Below are positions 1 through 5,148 of a stretch of DNA of 6,259 nucleotides, one piece after another. The translations under genes and the position numbers were made by a program. Origin of the DNA: Phil1 sp964546125. GTDB lineage: Bacteria > Bacillota > Clostridia > Christensenellales > CAG-138. The notes beneath the pieces are model-generated. The model was not told where the DNA came from. It searched no databases and worked only from the letters and a program-made list of their open reading frames with translations. Positions within the stretch are counted from its first letter, which is position 1. Every line of letters begins with the position of its first letter. The stretch covers positions 1 to 6,259 of the forward strand of contig CAZJIS010000081.1 of the NCBI GenBank assembly GCA_964546125.1, in the 5' to 3' direction.

Positions 1-100
1 TTTTTTGAAGCCTTATGCAAATTTCATTCCCTTTGTAAATCCCTTTTAGCGTCCCAATCCTTTTATAGAGGCCTATTCTGTGGAATCTCCTATACTCTAT
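1..100. other. Left-edge stretch without a recognised gene
   Basis: This AT-richer stretch lies beyond the dnaN terminator-like repeat. No open frame, RNA gene or clear promoter is seen; TATAAT at 98-103 has no matching -35. It may be the flank of a neighbouring gene outside the window. Confidence 0.5.
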
Positions 101-168
101 AATTGGGTTCTTAGGGCCTATGGCCCTAAGCGGGAGCTTGAGGGCGGCGCCCTCAACGTTTTTTCTCC
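101..168 (-). repeat. Double-hairpin intergenic repeat, copy A (inverted relative to copies B and C)
   Basis: Read on the minus strand, this element begins just past the dnaN stop codon. It has a purine-rich start, a first hairpin (8-bp arms at 149-156 and 138-145, 3-nt loop), a 7-nt spacer, a second hairpin (9-bp arms CTTAGGGCC/GGCCCTAAG at 122-130 and 110-118, 3-nt loop) and the tail AACCCAATT. The same layout recurs at 6076-6147 and 6188-6259. The second hairpin arms are identical in all three copies. The first hairpin differs from the others at two positions in each arm, and pairing is kept. No transposase or other protein is encoded, so it resembles a REP/BOX-like or MITE-like dispersed element; its family is not recognised. 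Confidence 0.85.
138..164 (+). terminator. Rho-independent terminator-like hairpin facing dnaN
   Basis: On the plus strand, TTGAGGGC (138-145) pairs with GCCCTCAA (149-156) across a 3-nt loop, followed by CG and a run of six T (159-164). This is the usual form of an intrinsic terminator for rightward transcription, and would stop transcripts entering dnaN from its 3' side. On the minus strand the hairpin has no T-run after it, so it is a poorer terminator for dnaN itself. It lies inside repeat copy A. Copies B and C keep the hairpin, but the T-run is broken there by C residues. Confidence 0.55.
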
Positions 169-170
169 GC

Positions 171-1280
171 CTACATGCCCGAGAAGATCCTCACCGGGAG
201 GATGAGATAATAGAACCCCTCGCCCTGCACAGGGCGCACGACGCAGGGGCTTATGTTGTTGGTCATGTCGAGGTAAATTTCATCCTCGTCGAGCACGCGC
301 AGAACATCGGTAAAATAGCGCGCGTTGAACGCGATTTCAATATCGCCGCCCATGATGCTCGCCTCCACATCCTCAACGCTGCGGCCGATTTCGCTGTTGG
401 CGGTGATGTTGATCAGGGAGTTGGCGATCGTGAATTTGATCAGGTTGCTCTTGCTCTCGCGCGCCATGAGCGCGACGCGGTCGATGCCATCCATGAGCTC
501 TTTGCGGTTGACGCGCACGCGCGTGATATGGGAATCGGGTAAAATCTGCTTGTATTTGATGAATTCGCCCTCCATCAGCCGCGCGGTGATGTTGGTGGAG
601 CCGATGTCGGTCATGATGTGCGTGCGCGAAAAAAGCATCTTGACCGCCTCGCCTTCTTCGGGAAGAATGCGCGCGATCTCGAGCAAAGAGCGGGCGGGGA
701 TAATCATGTTCGAAGCGCTGCCCGAGAAAGCTTCGGTGTCCTCGCGCCGGAGCGCGAGACGGTAGCCGTCGAGCGCCACGAGCGTCGCGCCGCCTTCGGA
801 AAATTCCATCATAGCGCCCGTGAGGATGGGCTTTGAATCATCCTGCGCCGCGGCGAAGATGCAGCCGCGCACCATGCGCTTTAATGCATCGGGCCGGATA
901 GACACCGTGAGGTCGGGTTTAACGCTGCTCATCGCGTGGAAATCCGCGCCACTCTCGCCTTGCAGCGTGGTTTTAAAGCGGCCGCTCTCAATAGAGGCGG
1001 TGTTCTTTTTCACATCGACCGAGGTCAACTCCCCGGTGAGCTTGCGTACCATTTCAGCAAACAGCTTGCCGGGCAAAACAATCGCGCCCTCCTCTTCAAC
1101 GGTAGCGGCGACGATGGTTTCGATTTGGATGTTGAGATCCGAGCAGCGAAGCAAAAGCGTATTATCCGCAGCCTTGAGATAAATGCCTTCGAGTATGCTC
1201 ACGGTCGTTCGCGCGGGGAGCGCTTTGATGACGGTCGATATGCCCGCGTTGAGTTCATTGGTATCCACAAAAAATCTCAT
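171..1280 (-). CDS. dnaN: DNA polymerase III beta subunit (sliding clamp)
   Basis: DnaN forms the ring-shaped dimer that encircles DNA and tethers the replicative polymerase and many repair proteins. The product is 369 residues, the usual clamp length, with three repeated clamp domains (roughly 1-120, 128-245, 247-369). Seen motifs are QDDSKPILTG at about 146-155, VALDGYRLALR at about 168-178, EGEFIKYKQILP in the third domain, and a C-terminal LPVR followed by an extra IFSGM. The start is the ATG at 1278-1280, because MRFFVDTNEL matches the family N terminus and GGGAGG lies 6 nt upstream; the reading frame continues further upstream but that part is intergenic. It lies 254 bp downstream of dnaA and is probably cotranscribed with it. 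The usual Firmicute followers (yaaA, recF) are not seen; a repeat/terminator follows at once. Confidence 0.98.
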   Translation of the reverse strand: MRFFVDTNELNAGISTVIKALPARTTVSILEGIYLKAADNTLLLRCSDLNIQIETIVAATVEEEGAIVLPGKLFAEMVRKLTGELTSVDVKKNTASIESGRFKTTLQGESGADFHAMSSVKPDLTVSIRPDALKRMVRGCIFAAAQDDSKPILTGAMMEFSEGGATLVALDGYRLALRREDTEAFSGSASNMIIPARSLLEIARILPEEGEAVKMLFSRTHIMTDIGSTNITARLMEGEFIKYKQILPDSHITRVRVNRKELMDGIDRVALMARESKSNLIKFTIANSLINITANSEIGRSVEDVEASIMGGDIEIAFNARYFTDVLRVLDEDEIYLDMTNNISPCVVRPVQGEGFYYLILPVRIFSGM

Positions 1281-1285
1281 GTTAA

Positions 1286-1291
1286 CCTCCC
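1286..1291 (-). promoter_or_regulatory. dnaN ribosome binding site
   Basis: On the minus strand GGGAGG stands 5 nt before the ATG at 1278-1280. It decides between this start and in-frame upstream codons reaching back to about 1424, which have no comparable site and would translate the origin region. Confidence 0.8.
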
Positions 1292-1319
1292 GGCAAGTAA
1301 GAGTAGTGTTTATATGTTT

Positions 1320-1337
1320 TAGTAGCCGTAATAGTAG
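1320..1337 (-). promoter_or_regulatory. DnaA-trio-like array
   Basis: On the minus strand the bases read, in triplets, CTA CTA TTA CGG CTA CTA: five of six match the DnaA-trio pattern (complement 3'-GAT or AAT) in one register. Trios guide DnaA onto single-stranded DNA during opening in Firmicutes. An A/T-rich run (AAAACATATAAA) follows toward dnaN. The adjoining duplex site CGACCCACA (1341-1349) matches only 6 of 9 bases of a DnaA box, which weakens the call. Confidence 0.5.
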
Positions 1338-1451
1338 TGTTGTGGGTCGCGTGGGAAAGCGGGGGAAGCTCCGGCGCAAGCGGCTTTTCCGGTGAGGAAA
1401 ACGCGTGGGACGAGCATAGGGCAAAGGGGTGGGTTACCAACGTATTCCGCA

Positions 1452-1460
1452 TTGTGCACA
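1452..1460 (+). promoter_or_regulatory. DnaA-box-like site TTGTGCACA
   Basis: It matches the relaxed DnaA box TTWTNCACA except for G at position 3. It lies between the dnaA stop and the dnaN start, 35 nt from a second box-like site, in the position of the downstream origin cluster. Confidence 0.4.
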
Positions 1461-1494
1461 TTACCCACTTTTTGCCGTTGTGGATTGGGGGGCG

Positions 1495-1503
1495 TTGTCC
1501 ACA
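1495..1503 (+). promoter_or_regulatory. DnaA-box-like site TTGTCCACA
   Basis: It has one mismatch to the consensus TTATCCACA (G for A at position 3) and lies 31 bp beyond the dnaA stop. A weaker site in the opposite orientation, TGTGGATTG (1479-1487), sits next to it, giving a small downstream cluster. Confidence 0.5.
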
Positions 1504-1534
1504 TGTTGCCATATATTCAATAAGTATAGCGCAA

Positions 1535-2866
1535 TTACCTGCGTTTGGCGACCCGAATGCGCTTGGTAAGATCCTCGATTTCGAAGGAAAGCTGTCGATT
1601 TGTCTTACTTTCTTCTTCGATTTTATTGCAAGCGTCGATCACTGTTGAATAATGCCTGCCGCCGAACGCCGCGCCGATCGCGTTGAAGGTTTCGGTCGTC
1701 AGGTTTTTGCAAAGATACATCGCCACCTGCCGTGGATAGGCGATGTCCTTCGAGCGGCGCGAGGAGAGCAGCGCGTCGTGCTCCACATCGTAAAAATCGA
1801 CGACAATCTGCTGGATGAAATTCGTCGTGATGCGGGCGTTGTCATAGCCGGGGATGATATCCTTGAGCGCGGCATCGGCCGTGGCGGCATTAAGGGGCAG
1901 CTTTGAGAGGCTCGCATAGGCCATCACGCGCGTGAAAGCCCCCTCAAGTTGGCGGATGTTCGAATAAACGCGCTCGGCGATGAAGGTGAGCACCGAATCG
2001 TCGATGTCGACATTGTCCATAATTGCGCGGCGCTTTAAAATGGCGCAGCGCGTTTCAAGATCGGGCGGCTGAATATCGGCCACAAGGCCGCCCTCGAAGC
2101 GCGAAACCAGGCGGTTTTCGAGGTTGAAAAGCTCCTTGGGGGGTTTGTCCGAGGTGATGATAATTTGCTTGTTCGCGCCGCGCACGGCGTTGAAGGTGTT
2201 GTAAAACTCCTCCTGCGTGCGATCGCGCCCCGTGAGAAACTGAATATCGTCGATCATAAGCACATCGACCGTGCGGTATTTGTTGCGGAACTGAACGTTG
2301 GTCTTATCCTGAATAGATTGAATGAGATCGTTGGTGAAAGTTTCGCTCGTGATGTAAACGATGCGCGCACCGGGGTTGCGCTCGAGCATGCGGTGGCCTA
2401 TGGCATGCATCAGGTGCGTTTTGCCAAGACCCACGCCGCCGTAGATGAAAAGGGGATTGTAGGCGGCGCTGAAGCTCTCCGCAACCGCTTTGGCGGCCGC
2501 GTGGGCGAGGTTATTGCTGTTGCCGATGACGAAGGACTCGAACGTATATTTCGGGTCGAGATTAAAATCGCTCGAGTAAACCGCGCGGTCCTCGCGCAGT
2601 GCGCCGTAGAAGGGAAGTTCGCTCTCGTCGATGAATTTGACGGTGAACGAAGAGCCGTTGGCGCGGTTGACGCAATCGGTGATCGTATCTTTGTAAATGT
2701 TTTTAAGCGTGCTCTTGGCGGTTTCGTCCTTGGCCTGGAGAACGAGCGTGTTATCTTTGATGCACACGGAGGCCATCGGCTCAATCCATGTTGAAAAGCT
2801 GATCGGCGTCATCGCGGCGCGCAGTTCGGGGAGCGTGTTCTGCCAGGCGGTCTGGGCGGTTTTCAT
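1535..2866 (-). CDS. dnaA: Chromosomal replication initiator protein DnaA
   Basis: DnaA is the AAA+ ATPase that binds DnaA boxes, melts oriC and loads the helicase; it also regulates its own gene. The product is 443 residues. Domain I is at about 1-80 (W8, FSTWIEP at 24-30), domain II is very short (about 80-100), and the AAA+ domain III has Walker A GGVGLGKT (143-150), Walker B LMIDD (203-207) and the FRNKYR segment (193-198). Domain IV is a helix-turn-helix region with YPRQVAMYL. The DnaA signature, usually GGRDHTTV, reads GGRHYSTV (402-409): three contact-region residues differ. The start at 2864-2866 is supported by GGAGG 6 nt upstream. The gene lies between the two halves of the probable origin. 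Confidence 0.98.
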   Translation of the reverse strand: MKTAQTAWQNTLPELRAAMTPISFSTWIEPMASVCIKDNTLVLQAKDETAKSTLKNIYKDTITDCVNRANGSSFTVKFIDESELPFYGALREDRAVYSSDFNLDPKYTFESFVIGNSNNLAHAAAKAVAESFSAAYNPLFIYGGVGLGKTHLMHAIGHRMLERNPGARIVYITSETFTNDLIQSIQDKTNVQFRNKYRTVDVLMIDDIQFLTGRDRTQEEFYNTFNAVRGANKQIIITSDKPPKELFNLENRLVSRFEGGLVADIQPPDLETRCAILKRRAIMDNVDIDDSVLTFIAERVYSNIRQLEGAFTRVMAYASLSKLPLNAATADAALKDIIPGYDNARITTNFIQQIVVDFYDVEHDALLSSRRSKDIAYPRQVAMYLCKNLTTETFNAIGAAFGGRHYSTVIDACNKIEEESKTNRQLSFEIEDLTKRIRVAKRR

Positions 2867-2872
2867 GAAGTT

Positions 2873-2877
2873 CCTCC
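2873..2877 (-). promoter_or_regulatory. dnaA ribosome binding site
   Basis: GGAGG on the minus strand is 6 nt before the dnaA ATG (2864-2866), a strong site that fixes the start. Confidence 0.8.
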
Positions 2878-2906
2878 GCTACACATTTTTCCGTGCGCAA
2901 ACAATG

Positions 2907-2934
2907 TTGAAAACTTGGAAAGAATGTGGATAAT
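2907..2934 (+). promoter_or_regulatory. Possible rightward promoter overlapping a DnaA box
   Basis: TTGAAA (2907-2912), a 16-nt gap and GATAAT (2929-2934) resemble sigma-A elements facing rpmH. The -10 lies inside the first DnaA box. The match may be a by-product of the box, since TGTGGATAAT naturally contains it, and a better rpmH promoter exists downstream. Confidence 0.25.
2925..2933 (-). promoter_or_regulatory. Perfect DnaA box (1 of tandem pair)
   Basis: The minus strand reads TTATCCACA, identical to the consensus box. It sits about 60 bp before dnaA and downstream of the candidate dnaA promoter, so DnaA bound here could both help initiation and repress its own gene. Confidence 0.85.
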
Positions 2935-2936
2935 TT

Positions 2937-2945
2937 TGTGGATAA
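2937..2945 (-). promoter_or_regulatory. Perfect DnaA box (2 of tandem pair)
   Basis: This is a second TTATCCACA in the same orientation, starting 12 bp from the first with a 3-bp gap. The tight tandem spacing suits cooperative DnaA binding. Confidence 0.85.
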
Positions 2946-3007
2946 TAACGCCGTATATGAAAAGAGACGCCCGGCAAAGCCGATGCGCTCCACGACGACC
3001 CGCGTAT

Positions 3008-3036
3008 ATCATAACAAATCATAAAACCTTTAGCAA
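3008..3036 (-). promoter_or_regulatory. Candidate dnaA promoter
   Basis: On the minus strand TTGCTA (3031-3036) is followed by exactly 17 nt and TATGAT (3008-3013), one mismatch from TATAAT. Transcription would start near 3001 and give a leader of about 135 nt containing both perfect DnaA boxes, as expected for an autoregulated dnaA. Confidence 0.55.
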
Positions 3037-3147
3037 CCAAAACGCGGGAAGAGGGGGAGATATTTTTGTGCGCTTGTAGTCGATAGCGCCATGGCAAACA
3101 ACATGTTGTATCCGCAGGGAATCGGGCTTTTTGGCGGGATGATTTCC

Positions 3148-3177
3148 TTGACAGAGGAGAAGATGTTCTTATATAAT
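3148..3177 (+). promoter_or_regulatory. Consensus sigma-A promoter for the rpmH operon
   Basis: TTGACA (3148-3153) and TATAAT (3172-3177) are both exact consensus hexamers, separated by 18 nt. Transcription should start around 3184, about 74 nt before rpmH. A strong promoter fits a ribosomal protein gene. Confidence 0.8.
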
Positions 3178-3201
3178 CATAGACTGACGGATCGAAGGCA
3201 A

Positions 3202-3230
3202 GGGGAGCGGGCAAGGAAAGCCGCCTCCCC
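3202..3230 (+). other. Stem-loop in the rpmH leader
   Basis: GGGGAGCGG (3202-3210) pairs with CCGCCTCCCC (3221-3230) as a 9-bp stem with one bulged C and a 10-nt loop. It lies between the consensus promoter and the rpmH ribosome site, with no T-run. It may stabilise the message or affect translation; no riboswitch class is recognised. Confidence 0.45.
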
Positions 3231-3257
3231 AATATATACCGGAAAGAGGTGCAAGAG

Positions 3258-3392
3258 ATGCTTGGTACGTACCAACCCAAAAAGAGGCAGCGCAAGAAAG
3301 TCCATGGCTTCCGCCAGCGCATGAAGACCCGCAGCGGCCGCAATGTGCTCTCCCGCAGGAGGCTCAAGGGCCGCAAGACGGTTTCCGCCTGA
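3258..3392 (+). CDS. rpmH: 50S ribosomal protein L34
   Basis: L34 is a small basic protein of the large ribosomal subunit. The product is 44 residues, the standard length, starting MLGTYQPKKRQRKKVHGF. It keeps the family pattern YQPxxRxR, then HGFRQRM, then the Arg/Lys-rich tail with RRRLKGRKTVSA. The ATG at 3258 is preceded by AGAGGTG (3245-3251). It is the first gene of the rightward operon, downstream of a perfect-consensus promoter. The reading frame is intact. Confidence 0.98.
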   Translation: MLGTYQPKKRQRKKVHGFRQRMKTRSGRNVLSRRRLKGRKTVSA

Positions 3393-3544
3393 GAATGAGG
3401 CCGCCCGCCCCGCGCCGGGGAGGGCGTGTTGCCGCGCGCCGCGCGCAAATGACGGCGGCGCCGCGGCTTTTGCGGCGCAAACGATCGCCCGCTGACGTAT
3501 CCGCGCGGGAAATGATTGATGAATGTTCTTTGAATTGTGAACCG
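3393..3544 (+). other. GC-rich hairpin-forming rpmH-rnpA spacer
   Basis: This spacer is longer than is usual between these genes. It contains two GC-rich hairpins: GCCCGCCCC/GGGGAGGGC (3403-3425, one G-A mismatch, 5-nt loop) and GCGCCGC/GCGGCGC (3458-3478, 7-nt loop). Neither has a clean T-run. Its last 35 nt are AT-rich. The frame of rnpA is open throughout from an ATG at 3395, so an N-terminal extension of RnpA by 50 residues is formally possible. GC-rich DNA often lacks stops by chance, and I favour a non-coding attenuator or processing region that lowers rnpA expression relative to rpmH. Confidence 0.5.
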
Positions 3545-3898
3545 GTGAAACGCTGTTATTCGTTGAAGCGGAACAAGGACTTCCGCCATGTATACCGCAA
3601 AGGAAGTTCCAAGGCGAACCCGATGCTGGTCCTCATCTGGGCCAGATCCCGCACAGCGGGGGTGCACGTTGGATTTTCCGCGAGCAAAAAGCTCGGCAAC
3701 AGCGTCGTCCGCAATCGCGTCAAACGCCGGTTGAGGGAATCTTTCGGCCCTGTGATACCGCGCGTGAAAGACGGATACAACCTCATCTTCATAGCCAGAG
3801 AGCCGGTTGTGGATGCTAAGTTCACCTCCCTGCAGGACGCGGTCAACAATCTCCTTCGCCGCGCCGACTTGCTGAAAAAGGAAGAAACGCAGCCGTGA
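3545..3898 (+). CDS. rnpA: Ribonuclease P protein component
   Basis: RnpA is the small basic protein that partners the RNase P RNA to remove 5' leaders from pre-tRNAs. From the GTG at 3545 it is 117 residues, the usual size, and begins VKRCYSLKRNKDFRHVYRKG, matching the family start. The hallmark basic RNR helix is VVRNRVKRRLRESF (54-67), preceded by GFSASKKLGNS. The start is uncertain: no clear Shine-Dalgarno precedes the GTG, and in-frame ATGs at 3512 and 3395 would add 11 or 50 residues. The stop overlaps the yidD start by 4 nt (GTGA), so the two are probably translationally coupled. Confidence 0.95.
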   Translation: MKRCYSLKRNKDFRHVYRKGSSKANPMLVLIWARSRTAGVHVGFSASKKLGNSVVRNRVKRRLRESFGPVIPRVKDGYNLIFIAREPVVDAKFTSLQDAVNNLLRRADLLKKEETQP

Positions 3899-4149
3899 AG
3901 CGCTTCATGCTCTACCTTATCCGCGGCTACCGAGCCTGGATATCGCCGACGCATGCGCCATGCTGCCGCTATACCCCCACCTGTTCCTCCTACGCCCTTG
4001 AGGCGCTGGAGAAGCATGGCGCGTGGAAAGGCGGCTTGATGAGCTTATGGCGCGTTTTGCGCTGCAATCCATTCTCCCGCGGCGGATACGACCCGGTTCC
4101 CGACACCTGGCCCGCGCCGCGGCGAAAAAAAGCCTCCTACAACAACTGA
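3895..4149 (+). CDS. yidD: Membrane protein insertion efficiency factor YidD
   Basis: YidD is a small membrane-associated protein that helps YidC insert proteins. The product is 84 residues. Motifs are the amphipathic start MKRFMLYLIRGYRAWISP, the cysteine signature CRYTPTCSSYALEAL (24-38) and CNPFSRGGYDPVP (57-69), all typical of the family. The GTG at 3895 is chosen because it gives the family's MKR start and AAGGAAG (3878-3884) lies upstream; an ATG at 3907 would remove conserved residues. It sits between rnpA and yidC, its standard position, with a 4-nt overlap before and an 18-nt gap after. Confidence 0.97.
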   Translation: MKRFMLYLIRGYRAWISPTHAPCCRYTPTCSSYALEALEKHGAWKGGLMSLWRVLRCNPFSRGGYDPVPDTWPAPRRKKASYNN

Positions 4150-4167
4150 TGAAAGAGAGAAACAAAG

Positions 4168-5148
4168 GTGCAAGGTAAAACGTTCAACAACCTGTTTCTT
4201 GAAATGATGCGCTGGGTCTATGGACTCACCGCAAAACTTTCCGCAAACGGCCTTGGAAGCATCGTGCTCACGATCGTGCTGTGCACGCTGTTTTTGCGGA
4301 TACTGACGATTTTTTCGGATATTAAAACCAGAAAATCTTCAATGGAAATGGCCGCCATCCAGCCCGAGCTTCAAAAAATTCAAAAGAAATACGCAAGCGA
4401 CCCCCGGCGCGCGCAGCTCGAGCAAAATAAATATATGAAAGAGCGCGGCGTGAGCATGTGGGGGAGTTGCCTGCCGATGCTCATCACAATGCCGCTGTTC
4501 TTCCTTTTCTTCGCGGCGTTCCGCTATTGGGGCTATGAAATGACGCTGCGCCTGTTGGTGGACGACAATGCGATGGCGCTTTTCAAATCCTTCAAATTCC
4601 TGTGGATTAACAACATCTGGCAGCCCGACAACGGCACGCTGCCGGTCGTCGCCCAGGGTGCGTCGTTCCTTGCGACGCCCGAGCTTTCAAAGCTCCTTTA
4701 TCTCCACAACACGCCCGGCGCGTGGGAAAAGCTTGTGGAGCTTGGCATTGCGCTCAAATCCGTAGCAGGCGGCGTGGAAAGCTACGCCATCATCCATACG
4801 CCGGCCTCCATCGCCGCCTACGACGCGGCCATGCAGGTATACCGCGACTTCTACAACGGCTTCAACAACGGATGGTACCTGATGGCGGTGCTCGCGGGCG
4901 GGTCGAACTTCCTTTCGGCCTGGATGATGCAAAAAAACCAGCCCCCGGCGGCCGGCGGGCAGAGCGCCCAGTCGACCAAATGGATGAACTACATGTTCCC
5001 GGTGATGTCGTTCGTTTTCTGCCTTTCCAACAACGCCGCATTCGCTGTATATTGGACGTTTAGCAGCGTTTTGATGATTTTGATCAACCTTGTGCTCAAC
5101 AAGAAATATCCGCGCCCCGCGGCAGTGCAGGAGGATGCAAAGAAATGA
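4168..5148 (+). CDS. yidC: Membrane protein insertase YidC/Oxa1 family
   Basis: YidC inserts proteins into the cytoplasmic membrane, alone or with Sec. The product is 326 residues. TM1 (about 29-48) carries the conserved arginine R44 of the hydrophilic groove, followed by a charged coiled-coil hairpin (about 52-95, IQPELQKIQKKY), TM2 (99-118), TM3 (236-253), TM4 (275-290) and TM5 (291-310), then a short basic tail. An external segment of about 115 residues (120-235, with FLWINNIWQPD at 144-154) separates TM2 and TM3 and is longer than in Bacillus SpoIIIJ. No lipoprotein cysteine is seen near the N terminus. The start is GTG 4168 after GAAAGAGAG (4151-4159); an ATG at 4204 is an alternative. 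Its stop overlaps the jag start. Confidence 0.97.
   Translation: MQGKTFNNLFLEMMRWVYGLTAKLSANGLGSIVLTIVLCTLFLRILTIFSDIKTRKSSMEMAAIQPELQKIQKKYASDPRRAQLEQNKYMKERGVSMWGSCLPMLITMPLFFLFFAAFRYWGYEMTLRLLVDDNAMALFKSFKFLWINNIWQPDNGTLPVVAQGASFLATPELSKLLYLHNTPGAWEKLVELGIALKSVAGGVESYAIIHTPASIAAYDAAMQVYRDFYNGFNNGWYLMAVLAGGSNFLSAWMMQKNQPPAAGGQSAQSTKWMNYMFPVMSFVFCLSNNAAFAVYWTFSSVLMILINLVLNKKYPRPAAVQEDAKK
5129..5134 (+). promoter_or_regulatory. jag ribosome binding site inside yidC
   Basis: AGGAGG lies within the last codons of yidC, 10 nt before the jag ATG (5145). With the ATGA stop/start overlap this indicates coupled translation. Confidence 0.75.

Larger units (their letters stand above)
1281..1534 (-). 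other. oriC: dnaA-dnaN intergenic region, probable unwinding half of oriC
   Basis: This gene-free stretch holds DnaA-box-like sites on its dnaA side, a GC-rich middle, and an AT-richer trio-like stretch on its dnaN side. In Bacillus subtilis the equivalent dnaA-dnaN spacer (incC) carries boxes, DnaA-trios and the unwinding element in that order, reading from dnaA to dnaN. The same order is seen here on the minus strand. Function is inferred from position and motifs only. A small inverted repeat (TTTTCC 1385-1390 / GGAAAA 1396-1401) lies in the middle with no T-run, so I do not call it a terminator. Confidence 0.65.
2867..3257. other. oriC: dnaA-rpmH intergenic region, upstream half of oriC and divergent promoters
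   Basis: This 391-bp stretch has no credible gene. It holds the dnaA ribosome site, two perfect tandem DnaA boxes (2925-2945), a leftward promoter-like pair (3008-3036), a run of purines (about 3050-3060), and a perfect-consensus rightward promoter (3148-3177) with a short structured leader for rpmH. The dnaA-rpmH divergent spacer is the standard site of origin boxes in Firmicutes. Confidence 0.8.

Noticed and set aside
76..103. Promoter at the left edge (TATAAT at 98-103)
   Set aside because: The best -35 at acceptable spacing (TTCTGT) is poor, and transcription would run straight into the terminator-like hairpin.
120..542. Plus-strand open frame antisense to dnaN
   Set aside because: Shadow of dnaN in GC-rich DNA; no ribosome site and no recognisable protein.
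1261..1269. GTATCCACA, a one-mismatch DnaA box inside dnaN
   Set aside because: It is explained by codons 4-7 of dnaN (Val-Asp-Thr region); without conservation data it cannot be called a site.
2165..2794. 209-codon plus-strand frame antisense to dnaA
   Set aside because: Mirror of conserved dnaA codons; the opposite strand encodes an intact, highly conserved protein.
3091..3324. 77-codon plus-strand frame beginning before rpmH
   Set aside because: It covers the consensus promoter and overlaps rpmH in another frame; no ribosome site.
2879..3667. 262-codon minus-strand frame across the origin, rpmH and rnpA
   Set aside because: It overlaps rpmH and the start of rnpA on the other strand plus the promoter region; low-complexity translation without any family motif.
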